A stretch of DNA of 64,000 nucleotides from Burkholderia anthina (GCF_001547525.1 NZ_CM003768.1:3472001-3536000), one strand, 5' to 3'. Counted from the stretch's first letter, positions 8,887 through 17,761 are shown. Translations and numbers: made by a program. The notes: generated from the sequence alone by a model not told the origin.

Positions 8887-9297
8887 ATGACCGATGTGAA
8901 TGACGATGCGCCGTCGCAGCCGACGGCGTTCGAGCTCGTGGGCGGCGAAGCCCGCGTGCGCGAAATGGTGGACCGCTTCTACGACCTGATGGACCTCGAG
9001 CCCGAGTTCGCGCAGATTCGCGCGCTGCACCCGCCGTCGCTCGATGGGTCGCGCGACAAGCTGTTCTGGTTCCTGTGCGGCTGGCTCGGCGGCCCGGACC
9101 ACTACATCGGCCGGTTCGGCCATCCGCGGCTGCGCGCACGGCACCTGCCGTTCCCGATCGCATCGGTCGAGCGCGACCAGTGGCTGCGCTGCATGGCGTG
9201 GGCGATGGAGGACGTCGGGCTGGCGGAGCCGCTGCGCGAGCGGCTCATGCACTCGTTCTACGACACGGCGGACTGGATGCGCAACCGGCCCGGTTGA
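8887..9297 (+). CDS. Group II truncated haemoglobin
   Basis: A 136-aa 2-on-2 globin. The group II signature GHPRLRARHLPFPI lies near residues 78-91, with His86 the probable proximal haem ligand. It follows WFLCGWLGGPDHYI, and conserved aromatic residues appear in FYDLMDLEPEF. Such proteins bind O2 or NO and are linked to nitrosative or oxygen metabolism. The exact role here is not evident. The ATG at 8887 gives the expected length. Upstream in-frame sequence is Arg-rich and non-globin. Confidence 0.92.
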   Translation: MTDVNDDAPSQPTAFELVGGEARVREMVDRFYDLMDLEPEFAQIRALHPPSLDGSRDKLFWFLCGWLGGPDHYIGRFGHPRLRARHLPFPIASVERDQWLRCMAWAMEDVGLAEPLRERLMHSFYDTADWMRNRPG

Positions 9298-9401
9298 TCG
9301 ACCGGTACGCCGCTGCCCGCGCGCGGGACGATCTGCGTCTGGGCGCCCGTGCGGCCCGGCGCGACACTGGCCGTTTCCCCCATCGATTCGAGGCTCGCCC
9401 G

Positions 9402-10133
9402 ATGACGACACAAGCGCTGTTTCGCGAAGACGCGTATTTCACGCAATGCGAGGCGATCGTCCAGGCCGTCGGCGACGACGGCATCCGGCTCGACCGCACG
9501 GTGTTCTATCCGCTCGGCGGCGGCCAGGCCGGCGACGCCGGTACGCTCACGCTGCCCGACGGCAGCACGATCGCAATCGCCGACACGCGCAAGGCGAAGT
9601 TCGACGGCGCGACGCCCGACGACGCCGTCCATGTGCCGGCACCGGGCCAGGCGGCGAGCGTCGCGACGCTCGCTCCCGGCACGCGCGTGGTCGCGCAGAT
9701 CGACTGGCTGCGCCGCTACCGGCACATGCGCCTGCATACGGCCGCGCATCTGATGTGCGCGGTGCTGCCGTACGCGGTCGACGGCTGCAGCGTGACGGCC
9801 GACTACGTGCGGCTCGATTTCGCGACGTCCGAGGCGATCGACCGCGACGACGTCGAGCGGCGCCTCGCGGGCTTCGTCGCCGGTGCGCATCCGGTCACGA
9901 CCGAATGGATCACCGACGACGAGATGGCCCAACGGCCCGAACTCGTGCGCACGATGAGCGTGAAGCCGCCGATGGGCCTCGGCCGCGTGCGGCTGCTGCG
10001 CATCGAAAACGTCGACCTGCAGCCGTGCGGCGGCACGCACGTGCGCAACACGTCCGAAATCGGCGGGCTGCGGGTCGCGAAACTGGAAAAGAAGAGCGCG
10101 CGCACACGGCGCCTCGTACTGGAGTTTGCATGA
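9402..10133 (+). CDS. AlaX-type alanyl-tRNA editing protein
   Basis: A 243-aa protein related to the editing and C-terminal domains of alanyl-tRNA synthetase. It should hydrolyse Ser- or Gly-mischarged tRNA(Ala) in trans. The N-terminal GGGQAGDAG segment matches the AlaRS editing family. The zinc site is formed by HTAAH (residues 112-116) and the CGGTH motif (Cys209, His213). No aminoacylation core is present, so it is a free-standing editor rather than a broken alaS. The start at 9402 leaves a standard N-terminus (MTTQALFREDAYFTQCEA). The stop overlaps the next start (ATGA), suggesting coupling with the DUF924 gene. Confidence 0.9.
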   Translation: MTTQALFREDAYFTQCEAIVQAVGDDGIRLDRTVFYPLGGGQAGDAGTLTLPDGSTIAIADTRKAKFDGATPDDAVHVPAPGQAASVATLAPGTRVVAQIDWLRRYRHMRLHTAAHLMCAVLPYAVDGCSVTADYVRLDFATSEAIDRDDVERRLAGFVAGAHPVTTEWITDDEMAQRPELVRTMSVKPPMGLGRVRLLRIENVDLQPCGGTHVRNTSEIGGLRVAKLEKKSARTRRLVLEFA

Positions 10134-10747
10134 CGATCGATACCGGGAAGGCGGGCGCGGCGGCGCTCGATCCGCAGGCACGGGAGATTCTCGATTTCTG
10201 GTTCGGCGAGCCGGGCTCGGCCGAATTCGGGCAGAACCGCAAGATCTGGTTCAACGGCGGCGCGGCGTTCGACGACGTGCTGCGCACGCGTTACGGCGCG
10301 CTGCTCGACGCCGCGTGCGACGGCGCCTGCGATCACTGGGCCGATTCGCCGTCGGGCGCGCTGGCGTTGATCGTCGTGCTCGACCAGTTCTCGCGCAACA
10401 TCCATCGCGGCACGCCGCGCGCGTTTGCCGCCGATCCGAAGGCGCTCGCGCTCGCCCGCCGCGTCGTCGCGGCCGGCTGGGACGCGCGGTTGCCGAGCGG
10501 GCATCACCGTGCGTTCGCGTATCTGCCGTTCGAGCACGACGAGTCGCTCGAGAGCCAGCGCGAGGCCGTGCGCCTGTGCGCGGGCATCCGCGACGAGGCC
10601 GGGTGCGAGAGCTATCACCGCTTCGCGTTGCTGCATGCGGCCGTCGTCGAGCGCTTCGGCCGCTTTCCGCACCGGAACGCGATTCTCGGTCGCGCGTCGA
10701 CCGACGAGGAAACGGCGTTTCTGCGGGAGCCCGGCTCGTCGTTCTGA
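10130..10747 (+). CDS. DUF924 family protein
   Basis: A 205-aa protein of the DUF924 family (YPL067-like alpha-helical fold, function unknown). Recognisable segments are ILDFWFGEPG near the N-terminus, VVLDQFSRNIHRGTPRAFAAD in the middle, and HRAFAYLPFEHDESLESQ followed by RFGRFPHRNAILGR, all hallmarks of this family. GGAG sits nine bases before the ATG, inside the end of the AlaX-type gene, and the two overlap by 4 bp (ATGA). Confidence 0.9.
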   Translation: MTIDTGKAGAAALDPQAREILDFWFGEPGSAEFGQNRKIWFNGGAAFDDVLRTRYGALLDAACDGACDHWADSPSGALALIVVLDQFSRNIHRGTPRAFAADPKALALARRVVAAGWDARLPSGHHRAFAYLPFEHDESLESQREAVRLCAGIRDEAGCESYHRFALLHAAVVERFGRFPHRNAILGRASTDEETAFLREPGSSF

Positions 10748-10794
10748 CGGTCCGGATGGGGGCGTGATGGCGGCAGGGGGCGGCGAGCCCCGTG

Positions 10795-12678
10795 TCACTG
10801 CCGGTGCTGTTCGGGCGTGCGCACGTAGACGCGCAGCAGTTCCTCATTGTCGCCCGGCCGGGCGCCCGTCCAGAACAGCTTCCATTCGCTGCCGGGCGCC
10901 GGATCGACGGCCCGCACGCCCTGCACGATCATCCACGTGCAGCGCGTCGTCTTCGCGTCGTCGATCGGCGTGTGCTGGATGCCGGAGAAGTAGTACAGCA
11001 TCGGCGCTTCCGATTCGCCGAGCCCGTGCAGGCTCGCCATGCAGTCGCCGTCGTTCCATTCGAGCGCGAGATGCGCGTTCAGGTCGTCGAACACCGAGCG
11101 GTAGCTCTTCGCGACGTCGAGCCACGGCAGCAGCAGCGTATAGATGAGCCCCCACGCGACGAGCGCGCCGGCGCCCCACGACAGCGCGCCGCGCCACAGG
11201 CCCGTCGCGCGCAGCTTCGGCAACAGCGTCAGCCAGCCGACCGTCAGCGCGAGCGCGCCGGTCACGAGCGCGGGCTGGATCGGCATCGTCCAGTCGAGCG
11301 GCAGCCAGCGGCCGAGCAGCGCGAGATCGGCGCGCGACGCGGCCGGATCGGCCATCACCGCCCAGATCGCCCATGCCAGCGCGACGACCGTGCCGAACAG
11401 GATGCGGCTCAGGTAGTCCCACGCGAGATGCACGCGGCGCGGCAGGCGGTCGATCGCCTGCGCGGCGACCAGCGCGAGCGGCGCGAAGAACGGCAGGATG
11501 TAGAGCTGGCGCGACGTCGCGGACACCTGCAGCACCACGAGCCCGATACCGGCGAACAGCGCGGGCAGCGCGATACGCGGCTCGCGCCATGCACCGCGCG
11601 CGAGCGCGACGATCGCGAGCGGCGCGACCGGGAAGCCGACCAGCAGGAACGCGCGCAGGATGAAGAACGGCTTGTCGTTTTCCGCGCCGAGTTCGGGGAC
11701 GGAGAAACCGAAGAAGCGCCCGACGTTGTTGTCCCAGAACCACGTCATGAACAGCGTTTCCGAGCGCAGGAACAGCGCGGCCGGCCAGATCAGCGCGAAC
11801 GGCGCAAACACGAGCGCGGCGACGCCGAGCGCGCGTGCGAACGCGCGGGTGCGGCAGGCCGGGTAGAGCGCCAGCGTGCAGACCAGCGTGGCCGCGAACA
11901 CGAGCGGCACGAACAGCCCTTTCGCCATCAGCGCGATGCCGACGCCCGCGCCGAAGAGCGGCGCGGCCCAGCGGCCGGCCGGATGCGGCGGCAGCCCGTG
12001 CCGCATCTGTTGCGCGCGCGCGACGTGCTGCATCACGAGTTCGAGCAGCCCGCAGAATCCCATCGCCGTGCCGGCAAACAGCGCGACGTCCGTCATCATG
12101 TCGTGCACGTGCTTGATGACGACGAGCGTGCTCGCGCTCAGCACGACCGGGCCGAGCACGCGCAGGTCGAACCACGTGTCCGACCGGCTGGCCACGCGGG
12201 CCGCGCGCGCGATGAAACCGAACGCGAGCGCGGCGAACAGGGCGCTCGCCAGACGCGCCGCGTCGTGCAGCGGCATCACGCGCTGCAGCAGCCACGCGAG
12301 GCTCGTCGCGACCCACGCGTAGAGCGGCGGTTTTTCCATGAACGGCAGGCCGGCATTGGTCGGCACGACGAAGTCGCCGGTCTCGAGCATGTGCTGGATG
12401 ATGCCGAACGTGTAGGTTTCGTCCTGTTTCCACGGATCGTGCCCGAGCACGCCGGGCAGCGTGTACGCGCACACCAGTGCGGCGACGAACAGCCACGCGC
12501 GCCAGCCGAGCGGCAGCGAGCGCTCGCGTGGCGGGCTGATCGCGGCGGTCGAGGCGGCGACGGGCGTGCCGGCGGCGTCCAGCGTCGCGATGACGTCGGT
12601 ATCGGCGGTCGAGCGGGTGTGCGCGGACGAGGCGGGCACGGGCGTGCGTCGCCGGCCGGGCGCTGCGGTTCCAGGCAT
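10795..12678 (-). CDS. Family 39 glycosyltransferase (ArnT/PMT-like membrane protein)
   Basis: A 627-aa polytopic GT-C-fold glycosyltransferase. After a disordered Ala/Pro/Thr-rich cytoplasmic N-terminus (residues 1-55) comes the first helix and then DPWKQDETYTFG (81-92), the acidic first-loop motif of GT39 enzymes. The PFMEKPPLYAW segment and many membrane helices follow. Relatives transfer sugars from undecaprenyl- or dolichyl-phosphate donors, for example L-Ara4N to lipid A by ArnT. No arn genes are adjacent, so the acceptor is unknown. The gene stands alone on its strand, with a 226-bp upstream region that contains a direct repeat. Confidence 0.85.
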   Translation of the reverse strand: MPGTAAPGRRRTPVPASSAHTRSTADTDVIATLDAAGTPVAASTAAISPPRERSLPLGWRAWLFVAALVCAYTLPGVLGHDPWKQDETYTFGIIQHMLETGDFVVPTNAGLPFMEKPPLYAWVATSLAWLLQRVMPLHDAARLASALFAALAFGFIARAARVASRSDTWFDLRVLGPVVLSASTLVVIKHVHDMMTDVALFAGTAMGFCGLLELVMQHVARAQQMRHGLPPHPAGRWAAPLFGAGVGIALMAKGLFVPLVFAATLVCTLALYPACRTRAFARALGVAALVFAPFALIWPAALFLRSETLFMTWFWDNNVGRFFGFSVPELGAENDKPFFILRAFLLVGFPVAPLAIVALARGAWREPRIALPALFAGIGLVVLQVSATSRQLYILPFFAPLALVAAQAIDRLPRRVHLAWDYLSRILFGTVVALAWAIWAVMADPAASRADLALLGRWLPLDWTMPIQPALVTGALALTVGWLTLLPKLRATGLWRGALSWGAGALVAWGLIYTLLLPWLDVAKSYRSVFDDLNAHLALEWNDGDCMASLHGLGESEAPMLYYFSGIQHTPIDDAKTTRCTWMIVQGVRAVDPAPGSEWKLFWTGARPGDNEELLRVYVRTPEQHRQ

Positions 12679-12796
12679 GGAAAAGATCTCGGGTCGAGTC
12701 GAGCCGGTCCGGCGACATGGGCTGGACCGATTAGCGGCTACATTCGGGTAACGGACAGCGTGTTCAGGACACCTGTCTGGATGTCCGCTAGTAGAG

Positions 12797-12840
12797 CACG
12801 GAATTGTTACGAATGTTTACTGAAACTGTCACGGAATTGT
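12797..12840. repeat. Direct repeat CACGGAATTGT, 33 bp apart, upstream of the GT39 gene
   Basis: Two identical 11-mers lie at 12797-12807 and 12830-12840, spaced three helical turns apart. They sit 119-162 bp upstream of the glycosyltransferase start, in an AT-rich patch (12780-12845) that stands out from the GC-rich surroundings. They could be binding sites for a regulator, but no family can be named. Confidence 0.4.
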
Positions 12841-12904
12841 GGAGATTTGTGGCGCCGTGACCGAGGGCGTTATCGACGGCCGTATTGTTGCGCCGCGCGT
12901 CAGC

Positions 12905-13666
12905 TCAGCGGCCGCCGCCGACGTCGAGCAGCGCGCCCGTCGTGTAGGACGCCGCATCGCCGAGCAGCCAGACGATCGCCTCGGCGATCTCCTGCGCTTC
13001 GCCGGCGCGGCCGAGCGGCGTCTGCGCGCCGAGGCGTGCCGCACGGCCCGGCTGGCCGCCGCTGGCGTGAATGTCGGTCTCGATCAGTCCGGGGCGCACC
13101 GCGTTGACGCGTACGCCGTGCGGGCCCAGTTCCTTGGCCAGGCCGATCGTCAGCGAATCGACCGCGCCTTTCGAGCCCGCGTAGTCGACGTACTCGTTCG
13201 GCGAGCCGAGCCGCGACGCGATCGACGACACGTTGACGATCGCGCCGCCGCGCCCGCCGCGGTCGGTGGACAGCCGGCGCGCGGCTTCGCGCGCGCACAG
13301 GTACGCGCCGAGCACGTTGGTATCGAACATCCGCCGCAGCCGGTCGACCGGCATGTCGGCGAGCGGCATCGACGGCGCGACGATGCCCGCATTGTTGACG
13401 AGCGCGTCGAGCCGCCCGAACGCCCCCGCGACGGTATCGAACATCGCGACGACGTCCGCCTCGTTCGCGACGTCGCCCGCGACGATGCACGCGCGGCCGC
13501 CCGCGTCGCGCACGGCCTGCGCGGTCAGTTCGGCCGCCGCCGCGTCGCGCGCGTAGTTGATGCCGACGTCCCAGCCGCGCTTGGCGGCGAGCACGGCGGT
13601 CGCGCGGCCGATGCCGCGGCTCGCGCCGGTGATGAGGACGGCCTTGCGGTCGGACGGTGCGGTCAT
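12905..13666 (-). CDS. SDR family oxidoreductase
   Basis: A 253-aa classical short-chain dehydrogenase/reductase. The nucleotide-binding GASRGIG lies at residues 14-20 and NNAG at 91-94. The catalytic Ser is in NVSSIAS (147/148), with Tyr162 and Lys166 in DYAGSKGA. The C-terminus (MLxDVGGGR-like, ALLDVGGGR) is typical of FabG-like reductases. Its substrate cannot be read from the sequence, since FabG-like oxidoreductases are widespread in Burkholderia. It lies 22 bp upstream of the LOG-family gene end on the same strand but after its own separate operon partner set, so no pathway is implied. Confidence 0.9.
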   Translation of the reverse strand: MTAPSDRKAVLITGASRGIGRATAVLAAKRGWDVGINYARDAAAAELTAQAVRDAGGRACIVAGDVANEADVVAMFDTVAGAFGRLDALVNNAGIVAPSMPLADMPVDRLRRMFDTNVLGAYLCAREAARRLSTDRGGRGGAIVNVSSIASRLGSPNEYVDYAGSKGAVDSLTIGLAKELGPHGVRVNAVRPGLIETDIHASGGQPGRAARLGAQTPLGRAGEAQEIAEAIVWLLGDAASYTTGALLDVGGGR

Positions 13667-13688
13667 CGCGTGCGGTTTCCGGTGAAGG

Positions 13689-14270
13689 TTACTTCGCTGT
13701 GTCAGGCGCCCACTTGTCGCGGGCGGGCGGCTGGTAGCGGCGCAGCCGCTCGATCAGCGCGACGGGCTCCGATTCGACGCACAGCGCGTCGAAATAGGCC
13801 GGCCGCATGAAGCCTTCGTCGACCGTATGGCGCAGCAGCGCGATCAGTGGATCGTAGAACGAATCGATGTTGTAGAGCGCGACGGGCTTGCGGTGATAGC
13901 CGAGCTGCGCCCACGTGTAGACCTCGAAGAGTTCCTCGAGCGTGCCTGCGCCGCCGGGCATCGCGACGAACGCGTCGGAGAGGTCGGCCATCATTTTCTT
14001 GCGATGATGCATGTCGGGCACGACGTGCAGCTCCGACAGCCCCGTATGGCCGACTTCCTTGTCGACGAGCAGCTCGGGGATCACGCCGACCGCACGGCCG
14101 CCGGCCGCCATCACTTCGTCGGCGATCACACCCATCAGGCCGACGCGCCCGCCGCCGTATACGAGCGTGAGACCTGCGTCGACGAGCGCGCGGCCGAACG
14201 CGCGCGCGGCATCGGCGTAGACGGGCCGCACGCCGGACGACGAGCCGCAGTAAACGCAGACTGCCTTCAT
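13689..14270 (-). CDS. LOG family protein (TIGR00730, cytokinin-activating type)
   Basis: A 193-aa Rossmann-fold protein with the LOG motifs: CVYCGSSSG at the N-terminus, YGGGRVGLMG around 38-47 and PGGAGTLEE at 105-113. Members hydrolyse nucleoside 5'-monophosphates to base plus ribose 5-phosphate. In plants and some bacteria this releases cytokinins, while in many bacteria the role is simple nucleotide turnover. The ATG overlaps the TetR-regulator stop by 4 bp (ATGA), so translation is coupled to that gene. A much longer reading frame continues upstream but only antisense to or across the regulator, and it was not used. Confidence 0.92.
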   Translation of the reverse strand: MKAVCVYCGSSSGVRPVYADAARAFGRALVDAGLTLVYGGGRVGLMGVIADEVMAAGGRAVGVIPELLVDKEVGHTGLSELHVVPDMHHRKKMMADLSDAFVAMPGGAGTLEELFEVYTWAQLGYHRKPVALYNIDSFYDPLIALLRHTVDEGFMRPAYFDALCVESEPVALIERLRRYQPPARDKWAPDTAK

Positions 14271-15025
14271 TGCTTCGCGTCCTTGGCGGGGGCCGGGCCG
14301 GTGGCGACGGGGCTGCCGGCCGGGCGCGGCGAACCGTCGCGCGGGGGCAGGTAGTCGGTGAACTGGCGCTTGGGCAGCTTGCCGGAGACGAGATCGTCGA
14401 ACAGCTGGCGCGAACGGCCGCGCAGGTACGGCGCCATGATCGAGATCACGTGCATGCTCACCTGGTGCAGCTCTTCGCGGATCGCGTCCTGGTCGTTGTA
14501 CTTGCGCGGATGCATCACGTACTGGTACGACAGCCAGTACGTCGAGATCACCGCCATGTTGGTGGCGATGACTTCGATCTCGGCGGGCGTCGCGACCATT
14601 TCGGCATCGGAGACGAGCAGCTCGCACATGTCGTGCGCAAAGCGCACCTTGTGGCTGATGATCTGCTTGAAGTGCGTCTCGAGCGTGCGGTTGCGGGCGA
14701 GCAGGTCGTTGAGGTCGCGATACAGGAACCGGTAGGTCCACATGAAATCGGCCATGTACTGCAGGTACGACCAGGTTTCGTCGATCGTCGGACGGTGATC
14801 TTCGGGGAAGCGCAGCCGCCGTTCGATCTGCTGCTCGAACTGCGCGAAGATGCTGTTGATGATGTCGTCCTTGTTGCGGAAATGGTAGTACAGGTTGCCT
14901 GGACTGATTTCCATTTCCTCGGCGATCGTCGTGGTGGTGACGTTCGGTTCGCCGATCTCGTTGAAGAGTTTCAACGACAACTCGAGAATCCGTTCGCGGG
15001 TGCGGCGGGGAGGTTTCGCTTCCAT
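14267..15025 (-). CDS. TetR family transcriptional regulator
   Basis: A 252-aa regulator. The N-terminal helix-turn-helix spans RERILELSLKLFNEIGEPNVTTTTIAEEMEISPGNLYYHFRNKDDI (about residues 10-55, quoted here only as landmarks RERILELSL and GNLYYHFRNKDD). The rest is an alpha-helical ligand or dimer domain of the type found in beta-proteobacterial AcrR-like proteins, with a Pro/Ala-rich, probably disordered C-terminal tail (residues 225-252). It is coupled to the LOG gene by an ATGA overlap. The ligand is unknown. A 200-bp upstream gap on the minus-strand side separates it from the diacylglycerol kinase gene and should hold its promoter. Confidence 0.92.
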   Translation of the reverse strand: MEAKPPRRTRERILELSLKLFNEIGEPNVTTTTIAEEMEISPGNLYYHFRNKDDIINSIFAQFEQQIERRLRFPEDHRPTIDETWSYLQYMADFMWTYRFLYRDLNDLLARNRTLETHFKQIISHKVRFAHDMCELLVSDAEMVATPAEIEVIATNMAVISTYWLSYQYVMHPRKYNDQDAIREELHQVSMHVISIMAPYLRGRSRQLFDDLVSGKLPKRQFTDYLPPRDGSPRPAGSPVATGPAPAKDAKQ

Positions 15026-15226
15026 GTCGTCCGGCCCTGTGTGTGCCGGACTGGCGGGCGCTGCAATCGATGCTGCGTGATTCGTCCGGCGCGGGTTGCT
15101 GTTCTATGTCTGGCCGACGATTATAAACCGGGGTTTCGCCCCATCGGGGCATTTCGTGAGCGCGGCCGCCGCGCGGCGCATGGTGCAGCGCCGCACGCGG
15201 GCGGCGGGAAAGAGGCCCGCCGGTTG

Positions 15227-15763
15227 CTAGAAGCCGAGCCAGCGTGCGACGACCGGTCCGAGCACGAAGCCCCAGGTCGTCACGCATGCGAACAGCGCGA
15301 CCGTCACGGCCGCGCTGCCGAGGTCCTTCGCGCGCTTCGAGAGTTCGTGACGCTCGAGCGAGATGCGGTCGATCGCGGCTTCGACGCTCGAGTTCAGCAG
15401 CTCGACGATCAGCACCAGCAGCACCGAGCCGATCAGCAGCGCGCGCGACGCGGCCGGCACCGGCGCGAACGCGCCGATCGGCAGCATCAGCGCGGCGAGC
15501 GTGAGCTCCTGGCGAAACGCGCTCTCCTCGCGGATCGCGACGCGAAAGCCGTTCAGCGAATGCTTGAGCGCGAACCACGCGCGCGTGATGCCGCGGTGGC
15601 GCTTGTACGGGTTCGGCGGCAGCGGCGCGAGCCGATCGTCGGGGCCGAGCGGCTCGTGCGTGTGCGCGTCGGCGTCGGCGTGCGGCTCTTCCTCGTCGAA
15701 CGGGCGGTGCCGTGGCGGCGTCGCGGCGGGGGGCGGAATCTTGTCGTTCAGGTCTCGTTTCAA
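15227..15763 (-). CDS. dgkA: Diacylglycerol kinase (DgkA type)
   Basis: A 178-aa protein whose C-terminal 120 residues form a prokaryotic diacylglycerol kinase, the small three-helix membrane enzyme that turns diacylglycerol into phosphatidic acid. Signature residues are in EESAFRQE and in VELLNSSVEAAIDRIS, the active-site helix. About 55 extra N-terminal residues are acidic/His/Pro-rich (DADAHTHEPLGPDD) and not part of the usual domain. I use a TTG start at 15763 that overlaps the preceding glycosyltransferase stop (TTGA) and has GAAGG upstream. There is no ATG before the kinase domain. It is the third gene of a phosphoesterase-glycosyltransferase-kinase operon. Confidence 0.87.
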   Translation of the reverse strand: MKRDLNDKIPPPAATPPRHRPFDEEEPHADADAHTHEPLGPDDRLAPLPPNPYKRHRGITRAWFALKHSLNGFRVAIREESAFRQELTLAALMLPIGAFAPVPAASRALLIGSVLLVLIVELLNSSVEAAIDRISLERHELSKRAKDLGSAAVTVALFACVTTWGFVLGPVVARWLGF

Positions 15764-16794
15764 ACGGCGGCACCTTCGGCTGGCGAGTACGCGGTCTTCG
15801 GCAGCGGCTTCAGATGCGACGCGAACTGCTCGGATGCCGCGCGCCACGAGAAGCGTTCGGCCCACGCGCGCGCAGTCGTGCGTTCGATCTTCAGCGCCTC
15901 GAGGCAGGCTTCCTGCAGGTCCTCGTGCATCGCGCCGGCATGGCCTTCGCCGAGCACGTCGATCGGGCCCGTGACGGGATACGCGGCCACCGGCGTGCCG
16001 CAGGCGAGGGCTTCGAGCAGCACGAGGCCGAACGTGTCGGTGCGACTCGGAAACACGAACACGTCGGCCGCAGCATACACCTTCGCGAGCTCCGTCTGTG
16101 ACAGCACGCCGAGATAGTTCGCTTCCGGGTAGCGCGACTTGAGCTCCGCGAGCGCGGGGCCTTCGCCCGCGACCCACTTCGAGCCGGGCAGGTCGAGGCG
16201 CAGGAACGCCTCGACGTTCTTCTCGATCGCGACGCGGCCCACGTACAGGAAGATCGGCCGCGCGGTATTGAGCACCTTCGACTCCATCGGCCGGAAGATG
16301 TCGAGATCGACGCCGCGGGTCCACAGCACCACGTTCGTGAAGCCGAATTTCTCGAGGTCCTGCTTGACGACCGGTGTCGGCGCCATCACCGCGAGCGACG
16401 GGCCGTGGAACCAGTGCAGGAAGCGGTAGGTCGCGGCGAGCGGAATGCCGAAGCGCGCCTGCACGTATTCCGGAAAGCGCGTGTGGTACGCGGTCGTATA
16501 CGGCAGCTTGCGGGCGCGCGCATAGCGCCGTGCGGCGAGGCCGAGCGGGCCTTCGGTCGCGATGTGCAGCGCGTCGGGTGCGAACGCATCGATCCGTGCG
16601 CGCAGCTTGCGGTACGGCAGGATCGACAGGCGGATCTCGGGGTAGGTCGGGCAGGGCACCGTGCGGAATTCCAGCGGCGTGAGCAGTTCGACGCGGTGGC
16701 CGAGCGCCGTGAGTTCGCGCGACGTGCTCTTCAGCGTGCGCACGACGCCGTTGACCTGCGGTTCCCACGCGTCGGTGACGATCATGATCTTCAT
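15760..16794 (-). CDS. GT4 family glycosyltransferase, possible diacylglycerol glycosyltransferase (Agt-like)
   Basis: A 344-aa GT-B fold enzyme of family GT4. The N-terminal domain starts IMIVTDAWEPQVNGVVRTL, with the glycine loop before it. TEGPLGLAARRYARA and YHTRFPEYV are typical of the MgtA/SqdX/Agt-like branch. The nucleotide-sugar domain has LYVGRVAIEKN and the EX7E-type segment DTFGLVLLEALACGTPVAA. Relatives glycosylate lipids such as diacylglycerol or phosphatidylinositol. Placement between a PlcP/LpxH-like phosphoesterase and a diacylglycerol kinase suggests a diacylglycerol acceptor, but this is inference. Mannosyltransferase annotation is an alternative. Confidence 0.88.
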   Translation of the reverse strand: MKIMIVTDAWEPQVNGVVRTLKSTSRELTALGHRVELLTPLEFRTVPCPTYPEIRLSILPYRKLRARIDAFAPDALHIATEGPLGLAARRYARARKLPYTTAYHTRFPEYVQARFGIPLAATYRFLHWFHGPSLAVMAPTPVVKQDLEKFGFTNVVLWTRGVDLDIFRPMESKVLNTARPIFLYVGRVAIEKNVEAFLRLDLPGSKWVAGEGPALAELKSRYPEANYLGVLSQTELAKVYAAADVFVFPSRTDTFGLVLLEALACGTPVAAYPVTGPIDVLGEGHAGAMHEDLQEACLEALKIERTTARAWAERFSWRAASEQFASHLKPLPKTAYSPAEGAAV

Positions 16795-16822
16795 CGCGGC
16801 ATGTCCTGTAAGTTGGGTTGTG

Positions 16823-17761
16823 TCAGGCAGCGGCCTTGGCCTTGCGCGACGTGGCTTCCGACGGCGCGGTGCGCATCACCGTCCAGTAGACGATCTTCAG
16901 TTCGCCTTCCATCGTTTCGACGAGCGCGGACAGGCTTTCGACCCAGTCGCCGTCGTTGCAGTACAGCACGCCGTCGATGTCGCGGATCTCCGCCTTGTGG
17001 ATATGGCCGCACACGACGCCGTCGCAGCCGCGGCGGCGCGCCTCGTCGGTCATCACGGTCTCGAACTGCGAGATGAAGTTGACCGCGTTCTTGACCTGGT
17101 GCTTCAGGTACTGCGACAGCGACCAGTACTGGAAGCCGAGCCGGCTGCGGATCCGGTTGAACCAGCGGTTCAGCACGAGGATCAGCGTGTAGAGCGTGTC
17201 GCCGAGGTAGGCGAGCCATTTCGCGTGCTGGATCACGCCGTCGAACAGGTCGCCGTGCACGATCCACAAACGTTTGCCCGCGAGCGTCGTGTGGAACGCC
17301 TCGCCGCGCACCTGGATGTCGCCGAACGCGAGATCGCAGAACTGCCGCGCGCCTTCGTCGTGGTTGCCGGGGATGTAGACGACTTGCGTGCCCTTGCGCG
17401 CCTTGCGCAGGATCTTCTGCACGACGTCGTTGTGCGCCTGCGGCCAGTACCAGCCTTTCTTCAACTGCCAGCCGTCGATGATGTCGCCGACGAGGTACAG
17501 GTATTCCGAATCGTTGTGACGCAAGAAATCCAGCAGGTAGGGCGCCTGGCAGCCGCTCGAGCCGAGGTGGATGTCGGACAGCCAGATGGTGCGGTAGCGG
17601 TGGGCGGACGGCTCGGGATCCTCGTGTTGCGTTGTGTGCGCGACGGGCGGCTTTTGGGACGCCACGCCGTCGGTTGCCCCCGTGCCGGACAGGAACGCAG
17701 TGGCGGCGCGGGCGCCGATGGGGTGGCGAAACAGTGAGGTCGCGGACGTTTTCTGGCCCAT
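16823..17761 (-). CDS. Metallophosphoesterase, LpxH family (PlcP-like phospholipase candidate)
   Basis: A 312-aa calcineurin-like phosphoesterase. Metal-binding motifs are in order: SDIHLG (62-67), GDIIDGW (from 92), GNHDE (132-136), HGDLFDG and CGHIHKAEI. This is the long LpxH-related branch (UDP-2,3-diacylglucosamine pyrophosphatase family) that includes PlcP of Sinorhizobium meliloti, a phospholipase C that makes diacylglycerol from phospholipids when phosphate is scarce. The adjacent lipid glycosyltransferase and diacylglycerol kinase genes, plus a Pho-box-like site upstream, fit that role better than lipid A synthesis. The first 55 residues are low-complexity and the true start could be later, but no better in-frame ATG exists. 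Confidence 0.87.
   Translation of the reverse strand: MGQKTSATSLFRHPIGARAATAFLSGTGATDGVASQKPPVAHTTQHEDPEPSAHRYRTIWLSDIHLGSSGCQAPYLLDFLRHNDSEYLYLVGDIIDGWQLKKGWYWPQAHNDVVQKILRKARKGTQVVYIPGNHDEGARQFCDLAFGDIQVRGEAFHTTLAGKRLWIVHGDLFDGVIQHAKWLAYLGDTLYTLILVLNRWFNRIRSRLGFQYWSLSQYLKHQVKNAVNFISQFETVMTDEARRRGCDGVVCGHIHKAEIRDIDGVLYCNDGDWVESLSALVETMEGELKIVYWTVMRTAPSEATSRKAKAAA

Noticed and set aside
15764-16768. In-frame upstream extension of the diacylglycerol kinase
   Set aside because: It would overlap the whole glycosyltransferase gene out of frame and encodes an Arg/Pro-rich sequence. The TTG at 15763 is better supported.
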